Source: Pseudoxanthomonas sp. Root65
GTDB taxonomy: Bacteria > Pseudomonadota > Gammaproteobacteria > Xanthomonadales > Xanthomonadaceae
NCBI RefSeq assembly: GCF_001427635.1
Contig: NZ_LMHA01000002.1
Location: 806,001-870,000, forward strand
Length of the DNA: 64,000 nucleotides
Reading direction: 5' to 3'
Part shown: in pieces, positions 12,244 to 21,807 of the stretch
Layout: the number at the start of each line of letters is the position of its first letter
How positions within the stretch are numbered: position 1 is the first letter of the stretch
The notes under the pieces: generated by a model
Seen by the model: only the letters and a program-made list of their open reading frames with translations
Databases searched by the model: none
Told to the model about the DNA's origin: nothing
Program-made: the position numbers and the translations under genes

Positions 12244-13128
12244 ATGAACGACAAGGATGCATTGACCTACGAACGCTACCTGCCGTGGAAGCGCTGGGTG
12301 GAGGCGGGGTTCTGGGTCGCGGTGACGGCCGCCAACTGCATCGCCAACAGCCTGACCACGCTGATGGAACTCCGGCGCGGCGAGTCGGGCATCCAGGCCT
12401 GGGAGCCGGTGGTCTGGGAAGCGAGCAGTGCGCTGGTCTGGCTGCTGGTGCTGATCCCCGCCATCGTCGGGTACACGCGGTGGCGTCCCGTGCATTGGGA
12501 CAACTGGCGGCGGCGGCTGGCCGAGTACGTCGGCGTCAGTCTGCTGGTCTGTCTGGTGCACGTGGTCGCGATGGTGGCCTTGCGGGTGCTGGCGTACCGC
12601 ACGCAGGGGATGGTCTACGAGTTCGGCCCCTGGCCGCGCGAACTGGCCTACGAGTACCTGAAGGATGCACGCAGCTTCGCCACCATCGTGGTGGTCGTGG
12701 AAAGCTACCGTTTCCTGCTGCGCCGCTGGCAGGGCGAAGCCAGCCTGCTCGCGGAGCCGGACGAGGGGCCGCCGCTGGAGCCGGTGGACCAACCGCAACG
12801 CTTCCTGGTGCGCAAGCTTGGCCGCGAGTTCCTGGTGGCGGCCAACGACATCGAGTGGGCCCAGGCGGCAGGCAACTACGTCAACCTGCGCGTGCGCGGC
12901 CACGACTATCCGTTGCGCAGCACCATCGCCGGCATCGAATCGCGCCTGGATCGCCGTCGCTTCGCCCGCATCCATCGCAGCTACATCGTCAGCCTGGAGC
13001 AGGTGGCCTCGATCGAGCCGCTGGACACCGGCGATGCGCGCGTGCACCTGAAAGATGGCGGCGTGCTGCCCTGCAGTCGCCGCTATCGCCAGGCGCTGCG
13101 CCAGCGCACCGGCGCCGACGTTCCCTAG
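12244..13128 (+). CDS. rpfD: LytTR-family membrane-linked regulator, RpfD-like
   Basis: A 294-residue protein with about four membrane helices (roughly residues 20-165) and a C-terminal LytTR DNA-binding domain (about 195-290; FLVRKLGREFLVAANDIEWAQ in two overlapping parts, then NYVNLRV and FARIHRSYIV). LytTR domains bind DNA through a beta-rich fold; here the sensor part is the membrane region. The position in the rpf cluster matches rpfD. Its signal is unknown. Its TAG stop and the TAG stop of the convergent GGDEF gene share the tetranucleotide CTAG (13125-13128). Confidence 0.82.
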   Translation: MNDKDALTYERYLPWKRWVEAGFWVAVTAANCIANSLTTLMELRRGESGIQAWEPVVWEASSALVWLLVLIPAIVGYTRWRPVHWDNWRRRLAEYVGVSLLVCLVHVVAMVALRVLAYRTQGMVYEFGPWPRELAYEYLKDARSFATIVVVVESYRFLLRRWQGEASLLAEPDEGPPLEPVDQPQRFLVRKLGREFLVAANDIEWAQAAGNYVNLRVRGHDYPLRSTIAGIESRLDRRRFARIHRSYIVSLEQVASIEPLDTGDARVHLKDGGVLPCSRRYRQALRQRTGADVP

Positions 13129-15053
13129 GCTGCGCGCGTGGCTGGCACCTGCGGCAGTCGCTCCACCGCGTAACTGGCCACCAGACCGATCGCGCCGCCA
13201 CGCACGGCATCCTCGGGCGCGTCCAGCAGCTGCTGCTGGGTGACGCCGGCGGGCAAGGCGCGGCCCCACAGGCCGGCCCAGGCGTTGCGGCGGTCCTTCG
13301 CGGCGTACAGGGCGCGGTCCGCCATGCGCAGGGCGTAATCCCACCCGCCGGCCGCGTTGTCGAAGAACGGAAACGGGGCGAAGCCCAGCGACACGGTCAG
13401 CGGCCAACGCTGCTGCGGGGCGACTTCATGCACTTCGCACAGCGCCTCATGCAGGCGGGATGCGACGGTGCAGGCCTGCGCCTCGGTGAGGTCGGCGCAG
13501 GCCATCAGGAATTCCTCGCCGCCCCAGCGCGCGATGACATCGTCGACGCGCCCGATGTCGCGCAGGCGGCTCGCCAGCGCGATCAGCACCTGGTCGCCGG
13601 CGTGGTGGCCGAAGCCATCGTTGACCTTCTTGAAGTGGTCGATGTCGACCAGGAACAGCACGTGCCGCGTCCCCGCGCCGGGGCGCTGCAGCGACATCGC
13701 CTTCAACGCCTCGGTCGCGGCCCGCCGGTTGCGCAGGCCGGTGAGCGGGTCGGTGGCGCTGACCTTGCGCAGTTGCCGGTTCCTGCGACGCTGCAGCAGG
13801 CCGAAACCGACACCACCCAGTACCAGCAGCAGCATCAGGCCGGCGCCCGCGCGACGCAGCAAGGTCGACTTCTCTTCCTTCAGGCGGCCGATCTGCGCCT
13901 GGTGGCGCATGGTCTCCAGCTCGCGCTGGGCGGCAGCGCTTTCGCTGCGCGCCTGCAGGTCCGCCAGCAATTCCAGCCGCTGTTCCTTGAGGGTCTGCAT
14001 TTCCAGCGCATGCAGGCGCGCACCCACGGCCATGGCTTCGTCGGCCTGTCCCAGCGCAGCATGCGCGGCCATCCAGGCGCGCAGCACTTCGCGCTGCTTC
14101 TGCGGCTGGGGCGTGCCGTCCACGTGCGACCACGCGCGCCGTGCGGTGGCCAGCGCGCCGGTGGGATCGCCGGACAGGCGTTGCAGGGTCGAGCGCTTGG
14201 CCAGCGAACCGGCCAGCCCTGGGGCGTCCGCGCTGGCCGCTTGGGCGGCGATGACGGCATCCAGCACCGGCCGCGCCTGCGCCAGTTTTCCTTGCGCGAT
14301 CCACAGGCCGGCGCGTTCGGCACGCAGGCGATCCACGACCGATTGCGCCTGCTTCCGCCGCGCAACGGCTTCGCCTTCGTCGATCACGGCGCGTGCTTCG
14401 TCGATACGGCCCAGCCGGACCAGATTGAGCGCGTGGTTGTGGAGGATCAGCGGGTCTTCCAGCTTCACCGTGGCGGCCACCGCGAGTGCCTTGCGGTGGT
14501 AGCCATCGGCGACCTCCGGGGAGTCGAGGTAGTCGGCGTGGATCAGGCCGATGTTGCTGAGCGTGGTGGCCTGGAACAGCGCGGCATCGTCGGCGGGCAA
14601 TGCGAGGGCAAAGTCCTGCACGCGCAGGTAGGCCGCTTCGGCACGATGGATCTGGCCCGCGCCATGGAAGATCGAACCCGCCTGCGAAAACGCGCGCGCC
14701 CGGAACGCCGGCGGCAGGCCGGGGTGCTCCTGCACCCGCCGCTCCATCAATTCTCCCGCCTCCACCGCACGCGTCCTGTCGCCGGCCAGGCCGGCCGCGA
14801 TACCGAGGCAGCTGAGGGTCTTGACCTCGTCCTCGACCGACAGGTCGGGTTCGCGCAGCAGCGATTCCGCCAGTTCAATCGCCACGGGAGGCGCGTCGCG
14901 CCGCAACTGCAGGCAGCGCTTCACATCGCTGGCACGGTCGTGACTAGCCGGCGGCCGCGTGCCCTGGGCACGCGACGAAGGCGGGCCCAGCAACAGTGCC
15001 AGGCCCAGCAGGCAGGGCAGCAGCGAGGCGGGCAGGGCAGCGCGAGGCGGCAT
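13125..15053 (-). CDS. Membrane GGDEF protein with periplasmic TPR-like sensor
   Basis: The 642-residue product starts with a signal peptide (AALPASLLPCLLGLALLL), has a long helical repeat region of TPR character (about residues 45-360), a coiled coil, one membrane helix (about 395-418), and a C-terminal GGDEF domain. DPLTGLRNRRA, DIDHFKKVND and the active-site motif RWGGEEF are intact, so it probably makes c-di-GMP. The periplasmic helical part is likely the sensor. ATG 15053 has AGGAG 10 bases upstream; a GTG at 15080 is an alternative. It is divergent from prfB. Confidence 0.88.
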   Translation of the reverse strand: MPPRAALPASLLPCLLGLALLLGPPSSRAQGTRPPASHDRASDVKRCLQLRRDAPPVAIELAESLLREPDLSVEDEVKTLSCLGIAAGLAGDRTRAVEAGELMERRVQEHPGLPPAFRARAFSQAGSIFHGAGQIHRAEAAYLRVQDFALALPADDAALFQATTLSNIGLIHADYLDSPEVADGYHRKALAVAATVKLEDPLILHNHALNLVRLGRIDEARAVIDEGEAVARRKQAQSVVDRLRAERAGLWIAQGKLAQARPVLDAVIAAQAASADAPGLAGSLAKRSTLQRLSGDPTGALATARRAWSHVDGTPQPQKQREVLRAWMAAHAALGQADEAMAVGARLHALEMQTLKEQRLELLADLQARSESAAAQRELETMRHQAQIGRLKEEKSTLLRRAGAGLMLLLVLGGVGFGLLQRRRNRQLRKVSATDPLTGLRNRRAATEALKAMSLQRPGAGTRHVLFLVDIDHFKKVNDGFGHHAGDQVLIALASRLRDIGRVDDVIARWGGEEFLMACADLTEAQACTVASRLHEALCEVHEVAPQQRWPLTVSLGFAPFPFFDNAAGGWDYALRMADRALYAAKDRRNAWAGLWGRALPAGVTQQQLLDAPEDAVRGGAIGLVASYAVERLPQVPATRAA

Positions 15054-15182
15054 GGACGGACGGCTCCTGGAGGGTCGCACGCACGGTCATGCAATTCCCG
15101 TTCCCGCCGGGCGCGCCGGCACGGCCGCCGCTGCGCCTCTGGTATCCTTGCCGACCGATTCCATCCCCCCGCGACACGACCC

Positions 15183-16308
15183 ATGATCGAGCTGAACCCC
15201 ATCCGCCAGCGCATCGCCGACCTGCAGGACAGGCTGGCCTCGCTCCGGGGGTATCTTTGACTACGATGCCAAGCGCGAGCGCCTGGAAGAAGTAAACCGC
15301 GAGCTGGAAAGCCCGGACATCTGGAACAACTCCGAATACGCTCAACAGCTCGGCCGCGAGCGGTCGCTGCTGGACAAGACGGTCAACGGCATCCGCGACA
15401 TCGAGGAAGGCCTGACGGGGGCCAGCGAACTGCTGGAACTGGCCGAGATGGAGGACGACGAAGACACCGCGCATGCCGTGGTGGCCGATGTCGAGCGCTA
15501 TGCCGCGCATGTGGACAAGCTGGAGTTCCAGCGCATGTTCTCCGGCAAGATGGACAGTTCCAACGCCTTCGTCGACATCCAGGCCGGTGCCGGCGGTACC
15601 GAGGCGCAGGACTGGGCGGAAATCCTGCTGCGCATGTACCTGCGCTGGTGCGAGTCGCGTGGCTGGAAGACCGAACTGATGGAAGCCAGCGGCGGCGACG
15701 TGGCCGGCATCAAGTCGGCCACGCTGCGGGTGGAGGGCGACTTCGCCTACGGCTGGCTGAAGACCGAGACCGGCGTGCACCGCTTGGTGCGCAAGTCGCC
15801 GTTCGATTCCGACAACCGCCGCCACACCAGCTTCACCTCGGTGTTCGTGTCGCCGGAAGTCGATGACAACATCGACATCGACATCAATCCCGCCGACCTC
15901 AAGACCGACGTGTACCGTTCGTCCGGCGCCGGCGGCCAGCACGTCAACAAGACCGAATCCGCGGTGCGCATCACCCACGTGCCGACCGGCATCGTGGTGG
16001 CCTGCCAGACCGGCCGCAGCCAGCACCAGAACCGCGACAACGCGATGAAGATGCTGGCCGCCAAGCTGTACGAACTGGAGATCCAGAAGCGCAACGCCGA
16101 GCGCGATGCGGTGGAAGCCACCAAATCCGACATCGGCTGGGGCAGCCAGATCCGCAACTACGTGCTGGACCAGAGCCGCATCAAGGACCTGCGCACCGGC
16201 GTGGAGCGCTCGGATACGCAGAAGGTGCTGGACGGCGACCTGGACGAGTTCGTCGAAGCCAGCCTGAAGTCCGGCCTGGAGGCCGGCTCGAAACGCATCG
16301 ACGCTTGA
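15183..16308 (+). CDS. prfB: Peptide chain release factor 2, with programmed +1 frameshift
   Basis: RF2 ends translation at UGA and UAA. The gene is in two frames: 25 codons from ATG 15183 to CTT (15255-15257), then an in-frame TGA (15258-15260). A +1 shift past T15258 continues with GAC at 15259 to the stop at 16308, giving 374 residues. The classic signal is intact: Shine-Dalgarno-like GGGGG at 15247-15251, then TATCTTTGAC. The RF2 anticodon-like tripeptide is in [10 protein letters not shown] and the catalytic GGQ in GAGGQHVNK. Low RF2 favours frameshifting, so the protein regulates itself. lysS follows. Confidence 0.96.
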
Positions 16309-16312
16309 AAGC

Positions 16313-16403
16313 AGGGGTGAGGGGAGAGGAGTGAGGAGTGAGCGTCAGGTTCGCTCCCCACATTCCGGCTCCCCTCACTTCTCACTCCTCTCCCCTCACT
16401 CCT
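16313..16403. repeat. Long inverted repeat between prfB and lysS
   Basis: The 30-base arms 16313-16342 and 16374-16403 pair throughout with two G-T wobbles, around a 31-base centre. The left arm is an almost pure G/A string built of GGGGAGAGG and GAGTGAG units. It begins 5 bases after the prfB stop and ends 10 bases before the lysS start, so it fills the gap. It may end the prfB message, stabilise RNA ends or hide the lysS start. GAGTGAG-rich inverted repeats of this type recur in Xanthomonadaceae genomes, from general knowledge. Confidence 0.75.
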
Positions 16404-16413
16404 CCCCGACGCC

Positions 16414-17934
16414 ATGACCGACCCGACCCACGCCACGCCTCCCGCCGACGAGAACAGCCTCATCGCCGAGCGTCGCGCCAAACTGACCGCGCTGCGCGGG
16501 CAGGGCATCGCGTTCCCCAACGATTTCCGTCGGACCGACTATGCGGGCGACCTGCAAACGCAGTACGAGGACGCCGAGCTGTGGACGGGCGAGGCGCTGG
16601 AAGGCAGCGGCCGGCAGGTCAAGCTGGCCGGGCGCCTGATGGCCAAGCGGGTGATGGGCAAGGCCAGCTTCGTGCAGATCCAGGACGAGTCCGGCCGCAT
16701 CCAGCTGTTCCTGCAGGCCAACACGCTGGGTGAGACCTACGATGCGTTCAAGGGCTGGGACATCGGCGACATCGTCGGCGTGGAAGGCGGGCTGACCCGC
16801 ACCCGCACCGGCGAACTGTCGGTCAAGGCGGAGGCGTTCCGCCTGCTCACCAAGTCGTTGCGTCCGCTGCCGGACAAGTGGCATGGCCTGTCGGACGTGG
16901 AGCAGCGCTACCGCCAGCGCTACGTCGACCTGATCGTCACGCCGGAAGCGCGTGCGGTGTTCATCAAGCGCTCGCGCATCATCCGCGCGATCCGCGAGTG
17001 GCTGGACGCCCGGCGCTTCCTCGAGGTCGAGACGCCGATGATGCATTACATTCCCGGTGGCGCCGCAGCCAAGCCGTTCACCACCCACCACAATGCGCTG
17101 GACCTGGACCTGTACCTGCGCGTGGCGCCGGAGCTGTACCTCAAGCGCCTGGTGGTCGGCGGCCTGGAACGCGTCTACGAGATCAACCGCAATTTCCGCA
17201 ACGAAGGCGTCAGCACGCGCCACAACCCGGAATTCACCATGCTCGAGCTGTACGAGGCCTACGCCTCGTACACCGAGATCATGGACCTGACCGAGGGCGT
17301 CATCCGCGACGTGGCGCACGAGGTACTGGGTACCGGGCAGGTGAGCTGGGACGGCGAGGACATCGACCTGGAGCCGGCGTTCCGCCGCTGGCGCATGGAC
17401 GAGGCCGTGCGCCACCACAATCCCGAGATCAGCGCCGCGGACTGCACGGACCGCGACGCGCTGGTGCGCCACTGCGAGCGCCTGAAGATCCACGTCAAGC
17501 CGTCCTATGGCTGGGGCAAGCTGCTGCTGGAGATCTTTGAGAAGACCGTCGAGCACACCTTGGTGCAGCCGACCTTCATCACCGACCACCCGGTGGAGGT
17601 GTCGCCGCTGGCGCGCGCCAACGACGACCAGCCGGGCTACACCGATCGGTTCGAGCTGTTCATCAATGGCAAGGAGATCGCCAACGGCTTTTCCGAGCTG
17701 AACGACCCCGAGGACCAGGCCGCGCGCTTCATGGCCCAGGTCCAGGCCAAGGAAGGTGGCGACGACGAGGCCATGCATTTCGATGCCGACTACATCCGTG
17801 CGCTGGAGGTCGGTCTGCCGCCCACCGGCGGCCTGGGCATCGGCATCGACCGGCTGGTCATGCTGCTGACCGGGTCGGAATCGATCCGCGATGTCCTCCT
17901 GTTCCCCTACATGCGCCCGGAAAGCCAGGGCTGA
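16414..17934 (+). CDS. lysS: Lysyl-tRNA synthetase, class II
   Basis: LysS charges tRNA-Lys with lysine. The 506-residue product has an N-terminal OB-fold anticodon domain (about residues 60-170) and a class II catalytic core with motif 1 ([10 protein letters not shown]), motif 2 ([18 protein letters not shown]) and motif 3 ([11 protein letters not shown]). Length is normal. No Shine-Dalgarno sequence precedes ATG 16414, because the right arm of the inverted repeat lies there. The prfB-lysS order is common in Proteobacteria. Confidence 0.96.
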   Translation: MTDPTHATPPADENSLIAERRAKLTALRGQGIAFPNDFRRTDYAGDLQTQYEDAELWTGEALEGSGRQVKLAGRLMAKRVMGKASFVQIQDESGRIQLFLQANTLGETYDAFKGWDIGDIVGVEGGLTRTRTGELSVKAEAFRLLTKSLRPLPDKWHGLSDVEQRYRQRYVDLIVTPEARAVFIKRSRIIRAIREWLDARRFLEVETPMMHYIPGGAAAKPFTTHHNALDLDLYLRVAPELYLKRLVVGGLERVYEINRNFRNEGVSTRHNPEFTMLELYEAYASYTEIMDLTEGVIRDVAHEVLGTGQVSWDGEDIDLEPAFRRWRMDEAVRHHNPEISAADCTDRDALVRHCERLKIHVKPSYGWGKLLLEIFEKTVEHTLVQPTFITDHPVEVSPLARANDDQPGYTDRFELFINGKEIANGFSELNDPEDQAARFMAQVQAKEGGDDEAMHFDADYIRALEVGLPPTGGLGIGIDRLVMLLTGSESIRDVLLFPYMRPESQG

Positions 17935-18293
17935 AAGAGCAGCCCCGGCACGTCAATCGAGTGACGTTCCGGGGCAGAATGGGCGCTCGCCGGCATGACG
18001 CGGCGGGTCCACTGGCGCTGGGCGATGCCGCTGCCGGGCATCGTTTTCCCGGCCATCCACCCGCCACGGAGGGACGGGAAGGCCGCAATTCCGTGACGGA
18101 GGTCAATTTGCTCAGCCCTGACAGGCCCTTGCGACGGCTGGCACGCTTCCTGCGTCGACTCACGCGCAGGTCGGTCAATTTTCCGCCGCCCGCGCCGATA
18201 GAAGTCAGGGGAGGGGGCCCCGGGATTCGCATCGGTTCCCTTCGTGGATCACGGACCCCGCCCGGGCCCGTGCCGCCGAACAGGACTGACGAC
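17935..18293 (+). other. 359-base gap between lysS and rpfG
   Basis: A frame is open here upstream of rpfG, but it lacks a supported start and has an unusual composition, so I treat the gap as non-coding. It holds the lysS hairpin (17942-17975) and, presumably, the rpfGC promoter. I cannot place that promoter with confidence. Confidence 0.5.
17942..17975 (+). terminator. Hairpin after lysS
   Basis: GCCCCGGCACGTCA and TGACGTTCCGGGGC pair over 14 positions with one mismatch and a 6-base loop, starting 8 bases after the lysS stop. No T tract follows, so termination is probable but not certain. Confidence 0.55.
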
Positions 18294-19427
18294 ATGTTGG
18301 ATGCGAGCGCCGCCGGAGTATCCTTCCCCGATAGCCACGTGACGTGGCCACAAGGGGTGGGCAACGCTTTGAATATCGTCATCGTCGACGATCAGACGTC
18401 CGCGCGCACGATGCTGCGCCATGTCATCGAGGACATCGCGTCCGAACTGGCCGTCCACGATTTCGGCGATCCGTTGGCCGCCCTGCAATGGTGCGAGAAG
18501 AACCGCACCGACCTCCTGCTGCTCGATTACCGCATGCCGGGGATGGACGGCCTGGAGTTCGCCCGCCGCTTCCGCCGCCTGCCCATGCATCGCGACATCG
18601 CGATCATCCTGATCACCGTGGTCGGCGACGAGCCGATCCGCCAGGCCGCGCTGGAAGCCGGCGTCATCGATTTCCTGGTCAAGCCGGTCCGCCCGCGCGA
18701 ACTGCGCGCCCGCTGCCGCAACCTGCTGCAACTGCGCCAGCAGTCCGAGAACGTCAAGCAGCGCGCCCTGTCGCTGGAGCAGCGCCTGCTGTCCAGCATG
18801 CACGAGGTAGAGGAGCGCGAGCGGGAGACCCTGTCGCGCCTGGCCCGTGCCATCGAGTACCGCGACAGCGGCACCAGCGCCTATCTGGAGCGCATGGCCC
18901 ACGTGGCGGGCCTGATCGCCGAGCAGCTCGGCCTGCCGGAAGACGAGGTGCGCACCATTGAAATGGCGGCGCCGCTGCACGACATGGGCAAGATCGCCAT
19001 TCCCGACTCGGTGCTGATGAAGGCCGGTCCGCTGACGGCCGAGGAGACCGACGTCATGCGCCGCCATCCGAAGATCGGCCACCAGCTGCTGTCGGGCAGC
19101 CAGAACCGTTTCATCCAGACCGGCGCGCTGATCGCGCTGCGCCACCACGAGCGCTACGACGGCAGCGGCTATCCCGATGGCCTCGTCGGTGAGCAGATCC
19201 CGTTGGAAGCGAGGATAGTGGCGGTGGCGGATGTGTTCGATGCGCTGATTTCGCCACGCCCGTACAAGAAGGCGTGGGAGAAGGATGCCGCGCTGGCGTA
19301 CCTGTACGCACAGCGCGGTCGCCTGTTCGACCCCGCATGTGTCGACGCGCTGATCCGAGGGCGGGCGCGGCTGGACGACATCTGCGAACGCTACTCGACG
19401 GTGCAGAGCCGTCCAGGGATGGAGTAA
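18294..19427 (+). CDS. rpfG: Response regulator RpfG, HD-GYP cyclic-di-GMP phosphodiesterase
   Basis: RpfG is the output of DSF sensing: once phosphorylated by RpfC it hydrolyses c-di-GMP. The 377-residue product has a receiver domain with phosphoacceptor Asp78 (LLLLDYRMPGMDG) and acidic DD at 32-33, a helical linker, and an HD-GYP domain with HD at 229-230 (LHDMGKI) and HHERYDGSGYPDG at 284-296. All catalytic signatures are present. ATG 18294 gives the same length as Xanthomonas RpfG; the upstream open frame is ignored. rpfC starts 3 bases after the stop; no rpfH lies between them. Confidence 0.95.
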   Translation: MLDASAAGVSFPDSHVTWPQGVGNALNIVIVDDQTSARTMLRHVIEDIASELAVHDFGDPLAALQWCEKNRTDLLLLDYRMPGMDGLEFARRFRRLPMHRDIAIILITVVGDEPIRQAALEAGVIDFLVKPVRPRELRARCRNLLQLRQQSENVKQRALSLEQRLLSSMHEVEERERETLSRLARAIEYRDSGTSAYLERMAHVAGLIAEQLGLPEDEVRTIEMAAPLHDMGKIAIPDSVLMKAGPLTAEETDVMRRHPKIGHQLLSGSQNRFIQTGALIALRHHERYDGSGYPDGLVGEQIPLEARIVAVADVFDALISPRPYKKAWEKDAALAYLYAQRGRLFDPACVDALIRGRARLDDICERYSTVQSRPGME

Positions 19428-19430
19428 GCC

Positions 19431-21623
19431 ATGAGCAACCCTCTCAGCTGGATCAAGTCCCGCCTGGCGCACCGCAGCGACAGCGAGCACGGCCAGGCGC
19501 TGATCCGCGTCGCGCTGATCTCCATCATCCTGGTCTACGCGCTGCTGCCTTCCTCGCGCGAAGCACTGCCGTCCGGCGAGTACGCGATCGTCCTAGCCAT
19601 CATCACCTCGGGGCTGGTGAACAGCCTGGGCATCTTCGCGTGGCTGCTGGTGCAGCCGGGCACCTCGCATGTGCGCCGCGGGCTGGGCATGGTCGCCGAC
19701 TACGGCCTGCTGGCCGCCGCGATGAACGGCATGGGCGAGCCGCTGTCGTGGGCCTACGTGGTGCTGATGTGGATCACCGTCGGCAACGGCCTGCGCTACG
19801 GCAACCGCTACCTGGTGATCGCCGTGGCGATGGCCAGTACCGCCTTCGCGACCGTGGTCGCGATGAACGATTACTGGCGCGGCAACCTGACGCTGGGCGT
19901 GGGCCTGGTGCTGGGCCTGATCGCGGTGCCGATGTACCTCTCCGGCCTGCTGCGGGACCTGACCCGCGCCACCGATGAAGCGCGCCGCGCGAACGAAGCC
20001 AAGAGCCGCTTCCTGGCCAACATGAGCCATGAATTCCGCACGCCGCTCAACGGCCTGGCGGGCATGTCCGAACTGCTGGCGACCACGCGGCTGGATGCCG
20101 AACAGCGCGAATGCCTGTCCACCATCCAGGCGTCGACGCGCACCCTGCTGGGCCTGGTCGAGGACGTGCTGGACATCTCCGCGATCGAAGCCGGCAAGGT
20201 CAAGCTCAACGTGGTGGAGTTCTCGCCGCGCGAACTGGTCGACAGCATCGGCCTGATCCTGATGCCGCAGGCCCGCGGCAAGCAGGTCCGCTACGAAGGC
20301 GTGGTGGACGACGCCATTCCGCTCAAGCTGCGCGGCGACGCCGGCCATCTGCGGCAGGTGCTGCTGAACCTGGCGGGCAATGCGGTGAAGTTCACCGACG
20401 AGGGCGAAGTGCGCATGGTCGTCGTGCCGACGCTGGCCGACGGCAACCAGCTGCGCCTGCGTTTCACCGTGACGGATACGGGCATCGGTGTTCCCATGGC
20501 GCTGCGCGAGCGGCTGTTCGAGGCCTTCGAGCAGGCCGACGGCAGCCTGTCGCGCCGCTACGGCGGCACCGGCCTGGGCACGACCATCGCCAAGGGCCTG
20601 ACCGAGGCGATGGGCGGCACCATCGGTTTCGAGAGCCATGAACAGCGGGGCAGCTGCTTCTGGGTCGAACTGCCGTTCGAGGCGGTGCCGGAGCGCGTGA
20701 TGGTGCCGGCCGTGCACGGCCATGCGGAATGGCTGCGGGAAGAATCCGAAACGTCGAGCGCGGAGAACATCATCGCGTTCTCCGATCCGTTCCTGCGCCA
20801 TCGCGCGCGCGTGCGCAGCATGCAGATCCTCGTTGCCGACGACCACGAGGCGAACCGCATGGTGGTGCAGCGCCTGCTGCAGAAGGCCGGCCACCGCATC
20901 GTCTGCGTCAACGGCGGCGAGGAAGTCCTCGATGCGCTGGAATCGGCGTCCTACGACGCCGTCATCTGCGACCTGCACATGCCCGGCCTGAGCGGCCTGG
21001 ACCTGCTGAAGCAACTGCGCGTGATGGAAGCCGGCAGCGGCAGCCGCACGCCGGTGCTCATCCTGAGTGCGGACGTCACGCCCGAATCCATCCAGCGCTG
21101 CGAACAGGCCGGCGCCCGTGCGTTCCTGGCCAAGCCGGTGGTGGCGACGCGCCTGCTGGATGCGCTGGCCGACATCGCCACGTCCGGTCGCGTCACGGCC
21201 ACGGCGACCAGCGTGGCGCCGGTGCGCGCGGAAGTCTCGGACGGCGTGCTGGATGTCAGCGTGCTGGACGAACTCACCGCGCTGGGCATGGGCGACGCCT
21301 TCGAGCGCGAGTTCATCGAACAGTGCCTCAACGACGCCGATGGCTGCATCGGGGCCATGGCGCACGCGATGGAGCGCGGCGATGGTGAACACCTGCGCGA
21401 GCATGCGCATGCGTTGAAAGGCGTGGCCAGCAACCTCGGCCTGGTGAAACTGGCGGCGGCGGCGGGCGAAATGATGAGCCTGGCCGACTGGCAGATCACG
21501 CGCGAATGGCGGCATCGCCTGGCGGCGTTGAACTCGCACCTGAGTCATGGCCGTGCCGCGCTCGATGCGCGCCAGCGCGTGCGCAACGCCGGCGGGAAGG
21601 GCAACGAGAACTCCTCTTCCTGA
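19431..21623 (+). CDS. rpfC: Hybrid sensor kinase RpfC, receptor for DSF
   Basis: RpfC senses the diffusible signal factor (cis-2-unsaturated fatty acid) at the inner membrane and phosphorylates RpfG; in Xanthomonas its receiver also holds RpfF back. The 730-residue product has about five membrane helices (residues 22-175), the kinase H-box with His200 (FLANMSHEFRTPLNG), the ATPase domain with GNAVKF, DTGIG and GGTGLG, a receiver with Asp514 (VICDLHMPG), and an Hpt domain with His660 (HAHALKG). Domain order and length match Xanthomonas RpfC. It is co-directional with rpfG and very probably co-transcribed. Confidence 0.95.
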   Translation: MSNPLSWIKSRLAHRSDSEHGQALIRVALISIILVYALLPSSREALPSGEYAIVLAIITSGLVNSLGIFAWLLVQPGTSHVRRGLGMVADYGLLAAAMNGMGEPLSWAYVVLMWITVGNGLRYGNRYLVIAVAMASTAFATVVAMNDYWRGNLTLGVGLVLGLIAVPMYLSGLLRDLTRATDEARRANEAKSRFLANMSHEFRTPLNGLAGMSELLATTRLDAEQRECLSTIQASTRTLLGLVEDVLDISAIEAGKVKLNVVEFSPRELVDSIGLILMPQARGKQVRYEGVVDDAIPLKLRGDAGHLRQVLLNLAGNAVKFTDEGEVRMVVVPTLADGNQLRLRFTVTDTGIGVPMALRERLFEAFEQADGSLSRRYGGTGLGTTIAKGLTEAMGGTIGFESHEQRGSCFWVELPFEAVPERVMVPAVHGHAEWLREESETSSAENIIAFSDPFLRHRARVRSMQILVADDHEANRMVVQRLLQKAGHRIVCVNGGEEVLDALESASYDAVICDLHMPGLSGLDLLKQLRVMEAGSGSRTPVLILSADVTPESIQRCEQAGARAFLAKPVVATRLLDALADIATSGRVTATATSVAPVRAEVSDGVLDVSVLDELTALGMGDAFEREFIEQCLNDADGCIGAMAHAMERGDGEHLREHAHALKGVASNLGLVKLAAAAGEMMSLADWQITREWRHRLAALNSHLSHGRAALDARQRVRNAGGKGNENSSS

Positions 21624-21807
21624 GCGCCGCGGGTCGGATCGACGCCGGCGGGAACAGGAAGGAATGCGGACCGAGGGTGCGCCGCTGCGCGAGGCAGGGT
21701 CCGAGGCGAGTACGGTGGCCCGGACTCGCCCTTGAAGGCGCCATGCGCGCTTCAACCCCCTGGTTTTCCCCTGTGGTTTCCTGCGATGGACGCAGAACTG
21801 CAGGCGA

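Noticed and set aside
12285..15182. Long + strand frame running through rpfD and the GGDEF gene into prfB
   Set aside because: It is out of frame with rpfD and antisense to the GGDEF gene. Only the 25 codons from 15183 belong to a real gene (prfB).
17961..18293. N-terminal extension of RpfG by 111 codons
   Set aside because: The extension lacks a supported start and the shorter protein has the family length; the stretch also contains the lysS hairpin.
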